Below the pieces are notes generated by a model. It did not search any database and was not told the DNA's origin. It saw only the letters and a list, made by a program, of their open reading frames with translations. Shown piece by piece: positions 8,461 to 18,000 of a stretch of DNA of 64,000 nt. The stretch covers positions 576,338 through 640,337 of the forward strand of contig NZ_LMJB01000006.1 in NCBI RefSeq assembly GCF_001429765.1, in the 5' to 3' direction. Source of the DNA: Flavobacterium sp. Root901 (GTDB lineage Bacteria > Bacteroidota > Bacteroidia > Flavobacteriales > Flavobacteriaceae). The position numbers and the translations under genes were made by a program. The stretch's first letter is position 1, and each line of letters starts with the position of its first letter.

Positions 8461-9855
8461 ATGGAAAAGACCACACAAGTAATATTCCCATACGATCTGA
8501 GTCCGATAAAAGAACTCCCTTTGATCAGTAAAGAAGATATTGATGCAATATTAAGTACAGCGAAAAAACTATTTGATAATCAGGCTGATTGGCTTCCGGC
8601 TTTTCAAAGAATAGAAATATTAGAAAAAGCAGCGTCAATAATGAATGACAAAACCGAAGAACTGATTCATTTGGCGATAAGCGAAGGCGGAAAACCGTAT
8701 AAAGACACCAAAGCAGAAATTCTTAGAGCAATTAAAGGCGTAAAATTAGCGGCCGAACATATCTCGCAGATCAAAGGAGAACAAATTCCAATGGGACTTA
8801 CAGAAGCTTCTGTAAACAGGATTGCTTTTACATCAAAAGAACCAATTGGTGTTGTTGCTGCGGTTAGTGCGTTTAATCATCCGTTAAATTTAGCCGTACA
8901 TCAAATTGTTACGGCCGTTGCAGCCGGGTGTCCCGTGGTATTTAAACCGTCGAGCAGTACGCCTTTATCCGGGCTTGCCTTGGCAGATATTTTAAAAGAA
9001 GCTGGTTTGCCGGAAGGCTGGCTGCAAGTAGTTTTGTGTGACAATGAAGCTGCCGAGTTGTTAGTTACAGATCCGAGGGTTAATTTTTTAACTTTTATTG
9101 GTTCTGCAAAAGTTGGGTGGTATTTAAAAAGCAAACTGCCTCCCGGAACAAGATGTGCATTAGAACATGGCGGAGCTGCGCCGGTAATTGTTGAACACGA
9201 TGCAGATTTCGGCGAAATGATTCCTGATTTAGTAAAAGGAGGTTTTTATCATGCAGGACAGGTTTGTGTTTCTGTTCAGAAAGTGTATGTCAATCAGGAA
9301 ATTGCCGACCGTTTTGTTGAACAGTTTTCTGAAGCTGTCAATAAATTAATTGTCGGAAATCCATTTGATCAAAAAACAGATGTCGGTTCGCTTATTACAC
9401 CAAAAGAATTAAATCGAGTTGAAGAATGGGTTAATGAAGCAGTAAAAGAAGGCGCTAAATTAATTTCGGGCGGAAAACGTATTTCGAATACGTGTTTTGA
9501 ACCTACGATTTTATTTAATCCGTCAGAAGATTCAAAAGTTTCCACCAATGAAATTTTCGGACCTGTTGTCTGCATTTACACTTTTACAGACAGGGAAGAA
9601 GCAATAAAAAAAGCAAATGCATTAGACGTACATTTTCAGGCCGCTGTATTTACAAAAAACATAGATATTGCTTTAGAAACTTCCAAAAAATTAAATGCAA
9701 CGGCTGTTATGATTAATGACAATACTGCTTTTAGAGTAGACTGGATGCCATTTGGAGGAAGAGATGCTTCCGGTCTCGGCATGGGCGGAATCTCTTATAC
9801 CATAGAGGATATGACAAGAGAAAAGATGACTGTTTTTAAAAGTAAAAGTATTTAG
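8461..9855 (+). CDS. NAD(P)-dependent aldehyde dehydrogenase
   Basis: Aldehyde dehydrogenase superfamily enzyme (464 aa) that oxidises an aldehyde to the acid. The catalytic Cys269 (GFYHAGQVCVSVQ) and general-base Glu235 (CALEHGGAAPVIV) are both present, as are the cofactor-binding SAFNHPLNLAVHQI and VVFKPSSSTPLSG segments and the FTFIGSAKVG motif. It resembles the lactaldehyde/glyceraldehyde-type ALDHs of Bacteroidetes. The exact substrate cannot be read from sequence. A short dyad (ATAAGAT/ATCTTAT, 8423-8442) lies just ahead of the start and a strong hairpin terminator follows the gene, so it may be a unit of its own. Confidence 0.92.
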   Translation: MEKTTQVIFPYDLSPIKELPLISKEDIDAILSTAKKLFDNQADWLPAFQRIEILEKAASIMNDKTEELIHLAISEGGKPYKDTKAEILRAIKGVKLAAEHISQIKGEQIPMGLTEASVNRIAFTSKEPIGVVAAVSAFNHPLNLAVHQIVTAVAAGCPVVFKPSSSTPLSGLALADILKEAGLPEGWLQVVLCDNEAAELLVTDPRVNFLTFIGSAKVGWYLKSKLPPGTRCALEHGGAAPVIVEHDADFGEMIPDLVKGGFYHAGQVCVSVQKVYVNQEIADRFVEQFSEAVNKLIVGNPFDQKTDVGSLITPKELNRVEEWVNEAVKEGAKLISGGKRISNTCFEPTILFNPSEDSKVSTNEIFGPVVCIYTFTDREEAIKKANALDVHFQAAVFTKNIDIALETSKKLNATAVMINDNTAFRVDWMPFGGRDASGLGMGGISYTIEDMTREKMTVFKSKSI

Positions 9856-9879
9856 TATTTAGTATGTACTTTTAAATAA

Positions 9880-9917
9880 AAACACAGCATTATTATTCGA
9901 TAATGCTGTGTTTTTTT
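9880..9917 (+). terminator. Intrinsic terminator of the aldehyde dehydrogenase gene
   Basis: AAACACAGCATTA and TAATGCTGTGTTT form a 13-bp stem with an 8-nt loop, followed by a T run. Confidence 0.8.
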
Positions 9918-10014
9918 AGATTATAAAACCAGTGCCTGTGGGTTTTCGAATAGTAATTGTGTCTTTTTAGTTAGAACTTTAAAGTCTATTAAATAAGCTT
10001 TTTAGAATAGACAT

Positions 10015-10049
10015 AAAAAAAGCGCTAATTCAGAAGAATTAACGCTTTT
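10015..10049 (-). terminator. Terminator of the polysaccharide-lyase-like gene
   Basis: On the minus strand an AT/GC hairpin (AAAAGCGTTAATT pairing with AATTAGCGCTTTT, one mismatch) is followed by a T run. It lies 61 bp after the stop codon at 10110. Confidence 0.65.
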
Positions 10050-10109
10050 AAAAACAATTTTTATGCGTAAGCTATTTACAAAACCATTTTATTTTCTATC
10101 TCAAATATA

Positions 10110-10889
10110 TTATTGAGCATCCCAGGAAGCACTCGGATAATAAATTGAACTTGTTACCGGAGCTTTCCAGTATTCCTGACTTCCGCCGCGGAAAGTATGA
10201 AGACTTACTGCATTAACATTTCGCTTTGCGTCGTTAGTTACCCAGCGAATGGTTTGATTTAATATCTCTGTACCATTTACGTAGTATTTCACATATCCAT
10301 TTGTATTGGAACCTGTATTTAACTTCACAGATATTTGACAGTTGTAAGTTACACCTTCCTGAATGTAATATTTTTTTCCAAAATCGTTACCAAATTGTCC
10401 AGGCTGATCTTTATAATAAACATAAGGCTGAAGATAAGCACCGCTTCCTTTAGCTGTATTTGATCCATTTGGACAATACCACATAAATCTGGCACTTCCG
10501 CCATTTCCGTCCCAGCCCGGATCACCGCCGGTATTTTGGTCACCAATCAATATTCCGTATCCGCATTTACCGCCTCGGCTCCAGTAAAATCCGGAATTAA
10601 ATTTCATTTGAAACCAAACGGTATAAACCCCTGTTGACCAAACGCCATACGAAGTACACAAACCTCCGGGGCATGATAATGTATTGGTTTGCAATGTAAT
10701 TGTTCTGGCGCCTGCACTGCCCAGCGCTGCAGCGGCTTTTGCTGTAACAGCACCGTCTTCTTTGTTAGTAATTTGCTGCGTCTCTTTATTAGCGGCTTGC
10801 GGCATATCTGCCTCTTGTTCCTTTTCACAGGAATTGAATACTAATGCTGCAATAAACAGCATGCTTGTTAATTTTAAGAGTTTTTTCAT
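10110..10889 (-). CDS. Secreted lipoprotein, polysaccharide lyase family 14-like
   Basis: Exported lipoprotein: hydrophobic signal and lipobox VFNSC with Cys21. Residues ~25-60 are a low-complexity spacer. The rest (~65-259) looks like a concanavalin-A-type beta-jelly-roll similar to PL14 alginate/glucuronan lyases. Supporting motifs are VWFQMKFNSGFYWSRGGKCGYG (here interrupted as FNSGFYW and GGKCGYG), a Gly/Asp-rich GDPGWDGNGGSARFMWY strand and the C-terminal SLHTFRGGSQEYW, close to the family's S-x-R/H-T-F-x-G-G-S-x-x-x-W signature. It would cleave uronic-acid-containing polysaccharide at the cell surface; the substrate is inferred from family only. It is monocistronic, with a long regulatory region upstream. 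Confidence 0.65.
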   Translation of the reverse strand: MKKLLKLTSMLFIAALVFNSCEKEQEADMPQAANKETQQITNKEDGAVTAKAAAALGSAGARTITLQTNTLSCPGGLCTSYGVWSTGVYTVWFQMKFNSGFYWSRGGKCGYGILIGDQNTGGDPGWDGNGGSARFMWYCPNGSNTAKGSGAYLQPYVYYKDQPGQFGNDFGKKYYIQEGVTYNCQISVKLNTGSNTNGYVKYYVNGTEILNQTIRWVTNDAKRNVNAVSLHTFRGGSQEYWKAPVTSSIYYPSASWDAQ

Positions 10890-10963
10890 TTTTTAAAATG
10901 TTAAGGTTAATAAATAATTGATAGTTAGAAAATAAAGGATGATTACTCATTTGATTTGAAAAC

Positions 10964-11022
10964 AAATACTGTTTTCAATTCTCAAAATCGTAACCAGTGG
11001 TTACTTAAATAAAACAGTATTT
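10964..11022. repeat. Nested inverted repeats upstream of the lyase-like gene
   Basis: A perfect 12-bp outer dyad (AAATACTGTTTT at 10964-10975 and AAAACAGTATTT at 11011-11022) encloses a 6-bp inner dyad GTAACC-AGT-GGTTAC (10990-11004). The elements lie ~75-135 bp upstream of the start at 10889. They could be two operator sites or an RNA/DNA cruciform; no T-tract pattern suggests a terminator. Confidence 0.6.
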
Positions 11023-11260
11023 TTATTTTAACTCAGGCAATTGTCCGGAAACTTAATTGCTTGCTAATAAAAATGATATCAATTTTTCGATTAATAATTG
11101 ATGATGTAAAGTTGATTAATAATAATTTGGAAGGGGAGTAATAAAGTCCGTTTTTACGTACATAAATATCCAGTTGATATATTTTGCCTGTGTTTTTTGG
11201 GCTTTTGAAAAATCGGCGTCCAAAAATTACATTTTTATAAATCGCCAGTTATTAATGCAT

Positions 11261-11292
11261 AAAAAAAGTCCATTTCAGAAGAAATGGACTTT
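11261..11292 (-). terminator. Terminator of the SDR gene
   Basis: AAAGTCCATTTC-AGAA-GAAATGGACTTT is a perfect 12-bp stem. On the minus strand it is followed by a seven-T run, 41 bp after the SDR stop codon. Confidence 0.8.
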
Positions 11293-11333
11293 CAAATTTG
11301 TATGGGGGAAATTCAATTTGTATTTTCAAAAGC

Positions 11334-12092
11334 TTAAATGAGCTGTAATAATGGCCTGATCTGCATGGTAACAATGTCGCATCGTTTTGGCTGCGATAAA
11401 GTAAATAAAACGCTCATAGCGATATCTTCGGCTTCCAGCATTTCCATTTTTTCAATCTTCTCCTGATGTTCCGCTTTAGTTCCGGGCTGCATATCACTGG
11501 TCACAGCTCCTGGTTCGATTAGTGAAACTTTAATTCCCATTGAATTAACTTCTTTACGCAAAGCAGAACTAAAGCCTCTTATCGCAGCTTTTGTTGCTAC
11601 ATATACTGTGCTGGTTGGTTCGTTTGTTTCTGCACTCATCGACCCGATATTTATAATGTGTCCGGATTTTTCAGCCGACATTCTGCTTACAGCTTCCTGA
11701 GCAAATGCAAGATAACCCGAAATATTGGTATCGAGAATATACTGCAAATCATCTTGTTGTACTTTCATAAGAGCCGATGCCGGAAGTGCTGCGTTGTTTA
11801 TTAAAATATCCAATCCGCCAAATTCTTTATCTACTACTTCAAAAACTTTTTTCAGATCTTCTTTTTTAGTTACATCTGCAGTAAAACCATGAAGTCGACT
11901 ATTAGGATATTTTGATTTGATTTCGTCAAATGTTTTTGTAAAATCTTCAATATCACGGCCAAAAATAAAAACACGTGCTTCAAGAGAGACTAATAAATCT
12001 GCTATTGCTTTTCCAATTCCTGTTGTACCTCCTGTAATAAGAATTCTTTTATCTTTAATGTTTCTTCCAAAATAGTTAGATAGATTTTCCAT
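11334..12092 (-). CDS. SDR-family NAD(P)-dependent oxidoreductase
   Basis: Short-chain dehydrogenase/reductase (252 aa, classical type). The Rossmann glycine motif is TGGTTGIGKA near residue 20, followed by an NNAA motif (ILINNAALP) and the catalytic Ser-Tyr-Lys set (GSMSAETNEPTSTVYVATKAA, Y-x-x-x-K). The YVATK pattern and the C-terminal IRPLLQ tail match the common YdfG/serine-dehydrogenase-like group. Substrate not determinable. It is a single-gene unit ending in a strong terminator, preceded by an AT-rich spacer of ~90 bp. Confidence 0.9.
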   Translation of the reverse strand: MENLSNYFGRNIKDKRILITGGTTGIGKAIADLLVSLEARVFIFGRDIEDFTKTFDEIKSKYPNSRLHGFTADVTKKEDLKKVFEVVDKEFGGLDILINNAALPASALMKVQQDDLQYILDTNISGYLAFAQEAVSRMSAEKSGHIINIGSMSAETNEPTSTVYVATKAAIRGFSSALRKEVNSMGIKVSLIEPGAVTSDMQPGTKAEHQEKIEKMEMLEAEDIAMSVLFTLSQPKRCDIVTMQIRPLLQLI

Positions 12093-12179
12093 AATATTAT
12101 TTTCAATAATTAATCAGCCAAAATTAGTTTGGAATAGGATAAGATAATTACAGTATTTTCTGTACCAATTATATAATCT

Positions 12180-12959
12180 TTATTTATTTTCTGATGTATA
12201 ATCTTCTGTCTTTTCAGTTTCAAAACTTTTGTCTAGGATCAATTTTTTTAATTCTAAAGCATTAAAAGCAGCATAACCTTTTTCGTCATTATCAAAATAT
12301 ACAAATACATCTTTAGTCTTTAGCCATTCGCTGCATTGATCTGCCCATTCCTTTAAAATTTCAATTGAATAACTGCCCTGATATTTGGAATGGCCCGGGC
12401 CATGAAGACGCACATAAACAAAATCTGCCGTGACTTGAATGGGTGAAATATGCCCGGCTAATTCATAAATACAAAAGGCACAGTTGTATTTTTCTAAAAG
12501 CTGATAGGTTTCGGACGTATACCAGCTTGTATTTCGAAATTCAAAAACGTATCGGTTTTTTGTAGAAAGTGCCAATAAAAAATCTTCCAGAAGCTCCAGA
12601 TCTAATTTAAGAGAAGGTGGAAGCTGAAATAAAACAGCACCTAATTTTTTTTCTAAGAATTTCACCTTTTCCATAAAAATCAGCAGGCTGTCTTCCGGAT
12701 CTTGTAATTTTTTGAGGTGAGTAATAAAGCGGTTTGCTTTTATAATATATACAAAATCATCTGAAACCTGACTTTCCCAATTTTGGAAAGTGGCATCAGC
12801 GGGCATTCCGTAAAATGTATTATTAATTTCAACTGTGTTAAACATTTTCTGATAATAAGAAAACTGATCTTTTAATTTTACATCAAGAGGATAAAATGTG
12901 CCCCGCCAGTGTTTATATGCCCATCCTGACGTGCCAATATGTATAGAATGTCTTTTCAT
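12180..12959 (-). CDS. DUF72-family protein
   Basis: Member of the DUF72/YecE family of TIM-barrel-like proteins of unknown biochemical role. I choose the start at 12959 (MKRHSIHIGTSGWAY), because the signature IGTSGWAYKHWRGTFYP is always near the N-terminus in this family; the upstream in-frame ATG at 12998 lies inside the terminator of the preceding gene. Other typical blocks are FNTVEINNTFYGMP, FIIKANRFITHLKKL-like sequence, VLFQLPPSLK, FEFRNTSWY and YVRLHG, and near the end VYFDNDEKGYAAFNA. The protein is complete at about 260 aa. Confidence 0.88.
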   Translation of the reverse strand: MKRHSIHIGTSGWAYKHWRGTFYPLDVKLKDQFSYYQKMFNTVEINNTFYGMPADATFQNWESQVSDDFVYIIKANRFITHLKKLQDPEDSLLIFMEKVKFLEKKLGAVLFQLPPSLKLDLELLEDFLLALSTKNRYVFEFRNTSWYTSETYQLLEKYNCAFCIYELAGHISPIQVTADFVYVRLHGPGHSKYQGSYSIEILKEWADQCSEWLKTKDVFVYFDNDEKGYAAFNALELKKLILDKSFETEKTEDYTSENK

Positions 12960-12976
12960 AGGTATAAGAGTTAATG

Positions 12977-13008
12977 AAAAAGCCCGCTTGAATTTCAAAC
13001 GGGCTTTT
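12977..13008 (-). terminator. Terminator of the acidic small-protein gene
   Basis: AAAAGCCCG/CGGGCTTTT stem around TTGAATTTCAA, with a T run on the minus strand, immediately after the stop at 13013. It overlaps the region just upstream of the DUF72 start. Confidence 0.7.
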
Positions 13009-13012
13009 ATCT

Positions 13013-13348
13013 TTATAAATTCCGATTAGGATTTGTTCCGTCTTCATCATCCAGTTCCTCTTCATCGAGTTCATCCTCTTCGTCGAGTTCATTGTCATCG
13101 AATTCGTCCTCATCTTCGTCTTCAAATTCGCCGCCTTCGGCTTCTTCGCTATCCAGCTTTTGGCTGTTGATTTCATTTTCTGCGAAATCATTTCCATAAT
13201 CCGGCTCTGCATTTTCACTTATTGAATGATCTGCCGGCGGTGCATCAATATCGATACTATCATATTTGTTTTCATCTGTATATCGAGTTTCTTCATCTTG
13301 AAAATACGCGTCATCCTGACGGTAGTTTTCTCTTTCATCTATATTCAT
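13013..13348 (-). CDS. Highly acidic small protein, function unknown
   Basis: I start it at 13348 (MNIDERENYRQ), giving 111 aa; a longer frame back to 13459 would read through the separate basic peptide gene. The protein is dominated by Asp and Glu, especially residues ~65-105 where runs such as EDEDEDEFDDNELDEED occur, and has no hydrophobic core, so it is probably disordered. I recognise no family; acidic small proteins of this kind are common in Flavobacterium stress neighbourhoods. It directly follows (16 bp) a tiny lysine-rich gene, giving an opposite-charge pair. Confidence 0.6.
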   Translation of the reverse strand: MNIDERENYRQDDAYFQDEETRYTDENKYDSIDIDAPPADHSISENAEPDYGNDFAENEINSQKLDSEEAEGGEFEDEDEDEFDDNELDEEDELDEEELDDEDGTNPNRNL

Positions 13349-13364
13349 CTTACAATTTTTTAAA

Positions 13365-13472
13365 TTACTTTTTTTTAGATTCTGAAGTTTTTGAACTTTT
13401 AGAAGCTGTTGACTTTTTTTCTGTTTTTTTATCTGCAGCACCTTTTGTACCTTTTGCATCTGAAGTTTTCAT
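13365..13472 (-). CDS. 35-aa lysine-rich peptide
   Basis: Small reading frame beginning MKTSDAKGTKGAADKK and ending SESKKK before a TAA at 13365; nearly half of it is Lys, Ser and Thr. It resembles the lysine-rich tail that opens the ferritin-like protein at 13762 (MKTTETKKPGTKK). It sits 16 bp ahead of the acidic-protein gene and could share its transcript. Histone-H1-like nucleic acid binding is possible but only inferred from composition. The short length makes the coding status uncertain. Confidence 0.5.
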   Translation of the reverse strand: MKTSDAKGTKGAADKKTEKKSTASKSSKTSESKKK

Positions 13473-13761
13473 GATTTCAAGTTTTAAATTGTTAATGTAG
13501 TAAAAGTAAAATTGTTGATAATCAAAATTTTACACATAGCAGCTGTGATAATTATATAATTTACAGTTTATTTAAACGCTTATTTCATTTTCTAGCAGAT
13601 TGCTTCTTTAAAATAATGCATTTTTTAATGCTTCTTATAATATTAGCTTAATTTACAATAGCTTACGGTGATTATTTTGTAAGACATAAATGAAATTTTA
13701 TAAGCATGAACAGACCTTGAGTTCTAAATTTGGAAAAGTTTAATTATCAAAAAAAATTATT

Positions 13762-14406
13762 ATGAAAACTACAGAAACTAAGAAACCGGGCACAAAGAAA
13801 GCACCAGCTTCAAAAACTGCTGCTAAGCAGACTTCAGCAAAGACTTCAACAAAACAGACTACATCTAAAGACAAAACTGTAAAAGCAAAATCTGATGCTG
13901 CAGAAGGTCTAAGAGAATTATTTATAGATTCTTTAAAAGATATTTACTGGGCAGAAAAAGCATTGACAAAAGCGCTGCCAAAAATGGCTAAAAATGCAAC
14001 TTCAGAAAACCTTATTACAGCAATAAACGAACACCTTACTGTTACAGAAGGACAAGTTGAAAGATTAGAGCAGGTTTTTGAAATTTTAGGAGAAAAAGCG
14101 TCTGCAAAAAAATGCGATGCAATGGAAGGCTTAATCAAAGAAGGTGAGAGCATTATGGAAGAAACACAAGAAGGCGCAGTACGTGATGCCGGAATTATTA
14201 GTGCTTCTCAAAAAATAGAGCATTATGAAATTGCTTCGTATGGTACATTGGCCGCTTTTGCCTTAACTTTAAATGAAGAGGAAGCAGCAGCCTTGTTGCA
14301 GCAAACATTAGAAGAAGAAAAAGAAGCCGATACAATTCTTACAGAAGCAGCATACAACACAATTAATTTTGATGCTACTGAAGAAGATCAGCAGGAAGAA
14401 GAATAA
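13762..14406 (+). CDS. DUF892 (YciE/YciF) ferritin-like protein with lysine-rich tail
   Basis: Residues ~48-205 are a DUF892 four-helix ferritin-like domain: LRELFIDSLKDIYWAEKALTKALPKM at the start, then the Glu/His ligands of the family (KALPK, EHLTVTEGQVERLEQVFEILG, ASQKIEHYEIASYGTLAAFA and EEEKEADTILTEAA). In E. coli YciF-type proteins are stress-induced. The first ~47 residues are a disordered Lys/Thr/Ser/Ala-rich extension absent from most YciF proteins, reminiscent of Dps tails and H1-like DNA-binding tails. A terminator follows at 14430. Metal chemistry is unproven for the family; DNA binding by the tail is inference. Confidence 0.88.
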   Translation: MKTTETKKPGTKKAPASKTAAKQTSAKTSTKQTTSKDKTVKAKSDAAEGLRELFIDSLKDIYWAEKALTKALPKMAKNATSENLITAINEHLTVTEGQVERLEQVFEILGEKASAKKCDAMEGLIKEGESIMEETQEGAVRDAGIISASQKIEHYEIASYGTLAAFALTLNEEEAAALLQQTLEEEKEADTILTEAAYNTINFDATEEDQQEEE

Positions 14407-14429
14407 ATAATTTAGGTAATCTAAAATGA

Positions 14430-14465
14430 AAACCCTGTAATTCATTAGATCATTACAGGGTTTTT
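14430..14465 (+). terminator. Terminator of the DUF892 gene
   Basis: AAACCCTGTAAT and ATTACAGGGTTT form a 12-bp stem followed by a T run, 24 bp after the stop codon. Confidence 0.8.
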
Positions 14466-14515
14466 ATAATTTACTACGATGCGGTTTAATTTGTTGAACC
14501 ATAAAAATATAAGCT

Positions 14516-14785
14516 ATGAATACAAGAGAAAATAACGATTCATTACTAAATGTAAATAATCGTAATCAGGAACCAGTCTGGACACCAATTTTAGGATATC
14601 AAATGTATTTTTCTGAAAATAATGATAATAATAAAGGTGAAACACACCGAGATCCCGCACAAAAACCTAACACAGGTGATTGGGGCGAAGAAACCGAATG
14701 GAACGAAACAGAAAGCGAAGAAAACGGCGGTAATGATAACAGCGGCGGGGCAGGGAGTACGGGAAGTGCAGCAACTAATAGTTAA
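14516..14785 (+). CDS. Small acidic Gly/Asn-rich protein, function unknown
   Basis: An 89-aa protein with no signal peptide or membrane segment. The N-terminal half (MNTRENNDSLLNVNNRN, then PVWTPILGYQMYF) contains the only hydrophobic patch; the C-terminal half is Glu, Asn, Gly and Ser-rich (WGEETEWNETESEENGG and a GSTGSAATNS ending) and probably disordered. No recognised domain. It has its own terminator and lies between two stress-type genes, so independent expression is likely. Confidence 0.6.
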   Translation: MNTRENNDSLLNVNNRNQEPVWTPILGYQMYFSENNDNNKGETHRDPAQKPNTGDWGEETEWNETESEENGGNDNSGGAGSTGSAATNS

Positions 14786-14790
14786 AAAAA

Positions 14791-14820
14791 GAGCGGTAAT
14801 TTATTAACCGCTCTTTTTTT
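14791..14820 (+). terminator. Terminator of the small acidic protein gene
   Basis: GAGCGGT / ACCGCTC stem with an AT-rich loop and A/T flanks, followed by a run of more than eight T. Confidence 0.8.
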
Positions 14821-14837
14821 TTAATTTAATATTTAAA

Positions 14838-15017
14838 TTACTCTTTGGCATCAACCAGAACAGAGTCCATAAATTTTCCTGTAATAATAGTTCCTTGTTC
14901 ATCTTCCCACTGTGTGATAATGTTTTCTATAAGTTCTGGTTCAAAACCAATTATTTTCATCACAGGTCCGCCAAACTCCTGTTTTACATTTTGTCCTTTC
15001 TTAAACTTTGTTTCCAT
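14838..15017 (-). CDS. DUF2158-family small protein
   Basis: A 59-aa protein matching the DUF2158/YodC-like pattern: METKFKKGQNVKQEFGGPVMKI, then ITQWEDEQGTIITGKF. The family begins with a 'F..GD.V.L..GGP.M.V' block and a central C/Q-x-W segment, both visible here. The start at 15017 is chosen over 15038 because the family signature begins immediately after this Met. Biochemical role unknown. Confidence 0.75.
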   Translation of the reverse strand: METKFKKGQNVKQEFGGPVMKIIGFEPELIENIITQWEDEQGTIITGKFMDSVLVDAKE

Positions 15018-15095
15018 AATGATTTGATTTATTAGCAAATTTCAAAAAAACATCTGGTATTGGTCTTATAATTTTTTGACCATAATTTATAGGAT

Positions 15096-18000
15096 TTAAA
15101 CCGGAAGGTAAATGCTTACCGACGTTCCTTTTTGAGGTTCGCTCGACACCTGAATATATCCTTTATGATTTAAAACAATTTTATGCACTAATGTCAGTCC
15201 GAGTCCGCTGCCGTAATGCTGCTCATTACTGTGTAACTTATAAAACGGATCGAATATTAAGGTTTCATAATTTTGGGTAAAACCGATTCCGTTATCACTT
15301 ACCACTATTTTTATATAATTGCGATCTGCATCCGCACCGAGAGACAGAAGTTCATCGGCAGAAATTTCCTGTTCCGCAATTTTAATTTTTGGGACAGCAT
15401 TTTCCTGGGAATATTTTATGGAATTGGTAAGCAGATTCGAAAATAACTTTTGAATCTGAGAAGGAATCACAAAAGCTACTGGAAGCGGATCCACAGAAAT
15501 TTCGGCATGGCGTTTATTGATGATTATTTTGAGTTCATTAAGCGTTTTCTTTACAAGAGTATTAAGATTGGTTTTCTTAAATTCTTTATCTGTAAAATTA
15601 ATTTTAGAATAATCAATTAAATCCTCCAGAAGCTGGTTTAAATTTACAGCTGCATTCAAAAGACGTTTCATATTGTGGTTTCCTGCTTCAGAAAGTGCTA
15701 TTTCATTATCCAGAATTCTTTTTCCAAGCATATATATTTTATGTCCGGGCTCGAGTAAATTGTGGCTGGCCGCAGCAGTAAAAGATTCTAATTGTTTATT
15801 GTAATCCAGCAGTTCCTGATTAATGTTTTTTACAGATTCATTACTTTCTTCGAGATCTGTAATGTCTTCCAGAGCAATCAGAATCATTTCATCCGGAATC
15901 GAATCGGCAATTCTTGATGCATTCAAAAGCATTCTTTTCCTAATTCCGTCTTCAAGATTAAATTGTATTTTAAAATTTTCGACCACATCCTGCTGGGTCA
16001 GTTTTTTAAGAACCGTTTCTTTAAATTCAGGTATATTCCAGCAGTAATTTCCAATTTCAAAAATCGAAACTCCTTCCGTTTCTTCCTGACTGGTTTTAAA
16101 ATGTCTGTAAAATGAAGGATTGGCACTTTGTATAATGGCATTTTTATCAATAATGACTAAAGGTTCACGAATCGTATTTATCATCGATTCGTAAAAGTTT
16201 CTCATAACATCCAGTTCCTGTCTGCGATCTCTTAGTTCATCATTTATACACGAAAGTTCTTCGTTGTTAGACTGCAGTTCTTCTGCAGATACACTCAATT
16301 GCTCGTTAACAAGCTGTAATTCTTCTGCATTAGATAGTAATTCTTCATTGGTAGTCTGTAATTCTTCAAAATAAATCTGCTGCTCTTCTGTAACTCTTTT
16401 AAAATCGCCTCGAAGCTGTTCGAGTTCTTTCTCTAACTCACTATTGTTAATTTGATTATGAGCAACAGGTACTTTGCAGAATATAATCAGCAGTAAATCA
16501 CTATTTGCCGGAAGGTAAATAACTTCAAAAGAAGTTAGAAAATTCTGTTTTTGTACAGCAATATGTCCGCCGGAAATATTTTTCTTTTCATTGCGCGATT
16601 TCAAAATGGCATTTCGTAATTCAAAGCCAAGTTCATCACGAACCATATTTAAAATATTAAAGCTGGGTTTACCGGAAGCAGGCTGTAAAAACGGACTAGT
16701 ATCGCCATGAAAATGCACAATTTCCAGCTCTTCATTTATAATCACTGCTGCAGGAGAATATTGCTCCAGTAAAACATCTGCTGCAATTTTTTTATAATCA
16801 GTGTCTGATGTTTCGGTTTCAGCAATGATTTCTGTTTTTTCGCTCGGTTTTATAAACTCAAATCGTGGTATTTTGAGTTGTTTATTCTCGCTTTTGCGAC
16901 TGTAAATTTTTACTTGTTTATCGACAACTACAAATAAATCGGTTTTGTTATTGACTGTTTCTGATTTTCCCAAAAACAGAAAACCTTTATTTTTAAGTGC
17001 ATAGTGAAACGACGCCAGAATCTCATTTTGCAGATCGCTGTCAAAATAAATCAGCACATTTCGGCACGAAATTAAATCGATTTGAGAAAACGGAGCATCT
17101 CTGGTAATATCATGAACGGCAAATACACACATATCGCGTACGACTTTGTTCAGGTGATAATTATTGTCTCTTTTAATAAAATATTTTTGAAGTATTTTAT
17201 CGCTGATATTTTTAACATCCTGCTGCGTATAAATTCCTGTACGGGCTTTGGCAATACAGTGTTCTGATAAATCAGAAGCAAAAATCTGTACTTTAATGTG
17301 CTGGTTTTGGGTTTGTTCCAAATATTGATGCAGGGAGATGGCAAGCGAATAAGCTTCTTCACCTGTAGAACATCCGGCCGACCATATTCTAATTTTATCT
17401 TTATGCAGGTTTTCTATTAGGGCAGGAAAAACAGTAGACGATAAATTGTCAAAAAAAGGTTTATCCCGAAAAAAATAGGTTACCGGAATAAGAAAATCAT
17501 TAAATAATGCATTTTGCTCTGCTGCATTATTTTTTAATAAATTAAGATATTTTTCAATACTTTCCTGATGCGTTATTACCATTCTTTTTGCAACTCGTCG
17601 TCTCAGGGTCTGATGTTTGTAATGATGAAAATTGGTTTTGAATTTTGAATGAATAATTTCAACAATTTCATTAAATAATTGTTCTTCATCAGCCGAAATG
17701 TCTTTATTTTCCTCTTCTTCTTCGTAACCATGACTTACCAGATAGCTGTTTCTTATTTCTGCCAATTTGGAAGCAATGGAATGAGGCTCCACAAAATAGT
17801 CGATGAAATCTTCATTTACGGCATTTTGGTGAAGTCCTTTTTTGTGTAAAACAGATAAAGTTGCGCCGCCCAGTTCTTTGATTTTTTTCAGCCCCGCAAA
17901 TCCGTCAAAAGAAGATCCTGAGATTTGAAGCCCTGCCGCGTATGTTTTATACGAATTGGCGAGTGCTTCATAAAACAAATCCAGGCCATTGTTGGTGGTA

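Larger units (their letters stand above)
10890..11333. other. 444-bp intergenic region with nested dyads
   Basis: There is no convincing coding sequence. The region holds the upstream regulatory DNA of the lyase-like gene, including the nested inverted repeats at 10964-11022, and at its other end the terminator of the SDR gene (11265-11292). The rest is AT-rich sequence with no feature I can support. Confidence 0.6.

Noticed and set aside
13349-13459. N-terminal extension of the acidic protein
   Set aside because: This stretch overlaps the better-framed 35-aa lysine-rich peptide in another frame and gives a Gln/Lys-rich out-of-frame translation of it.
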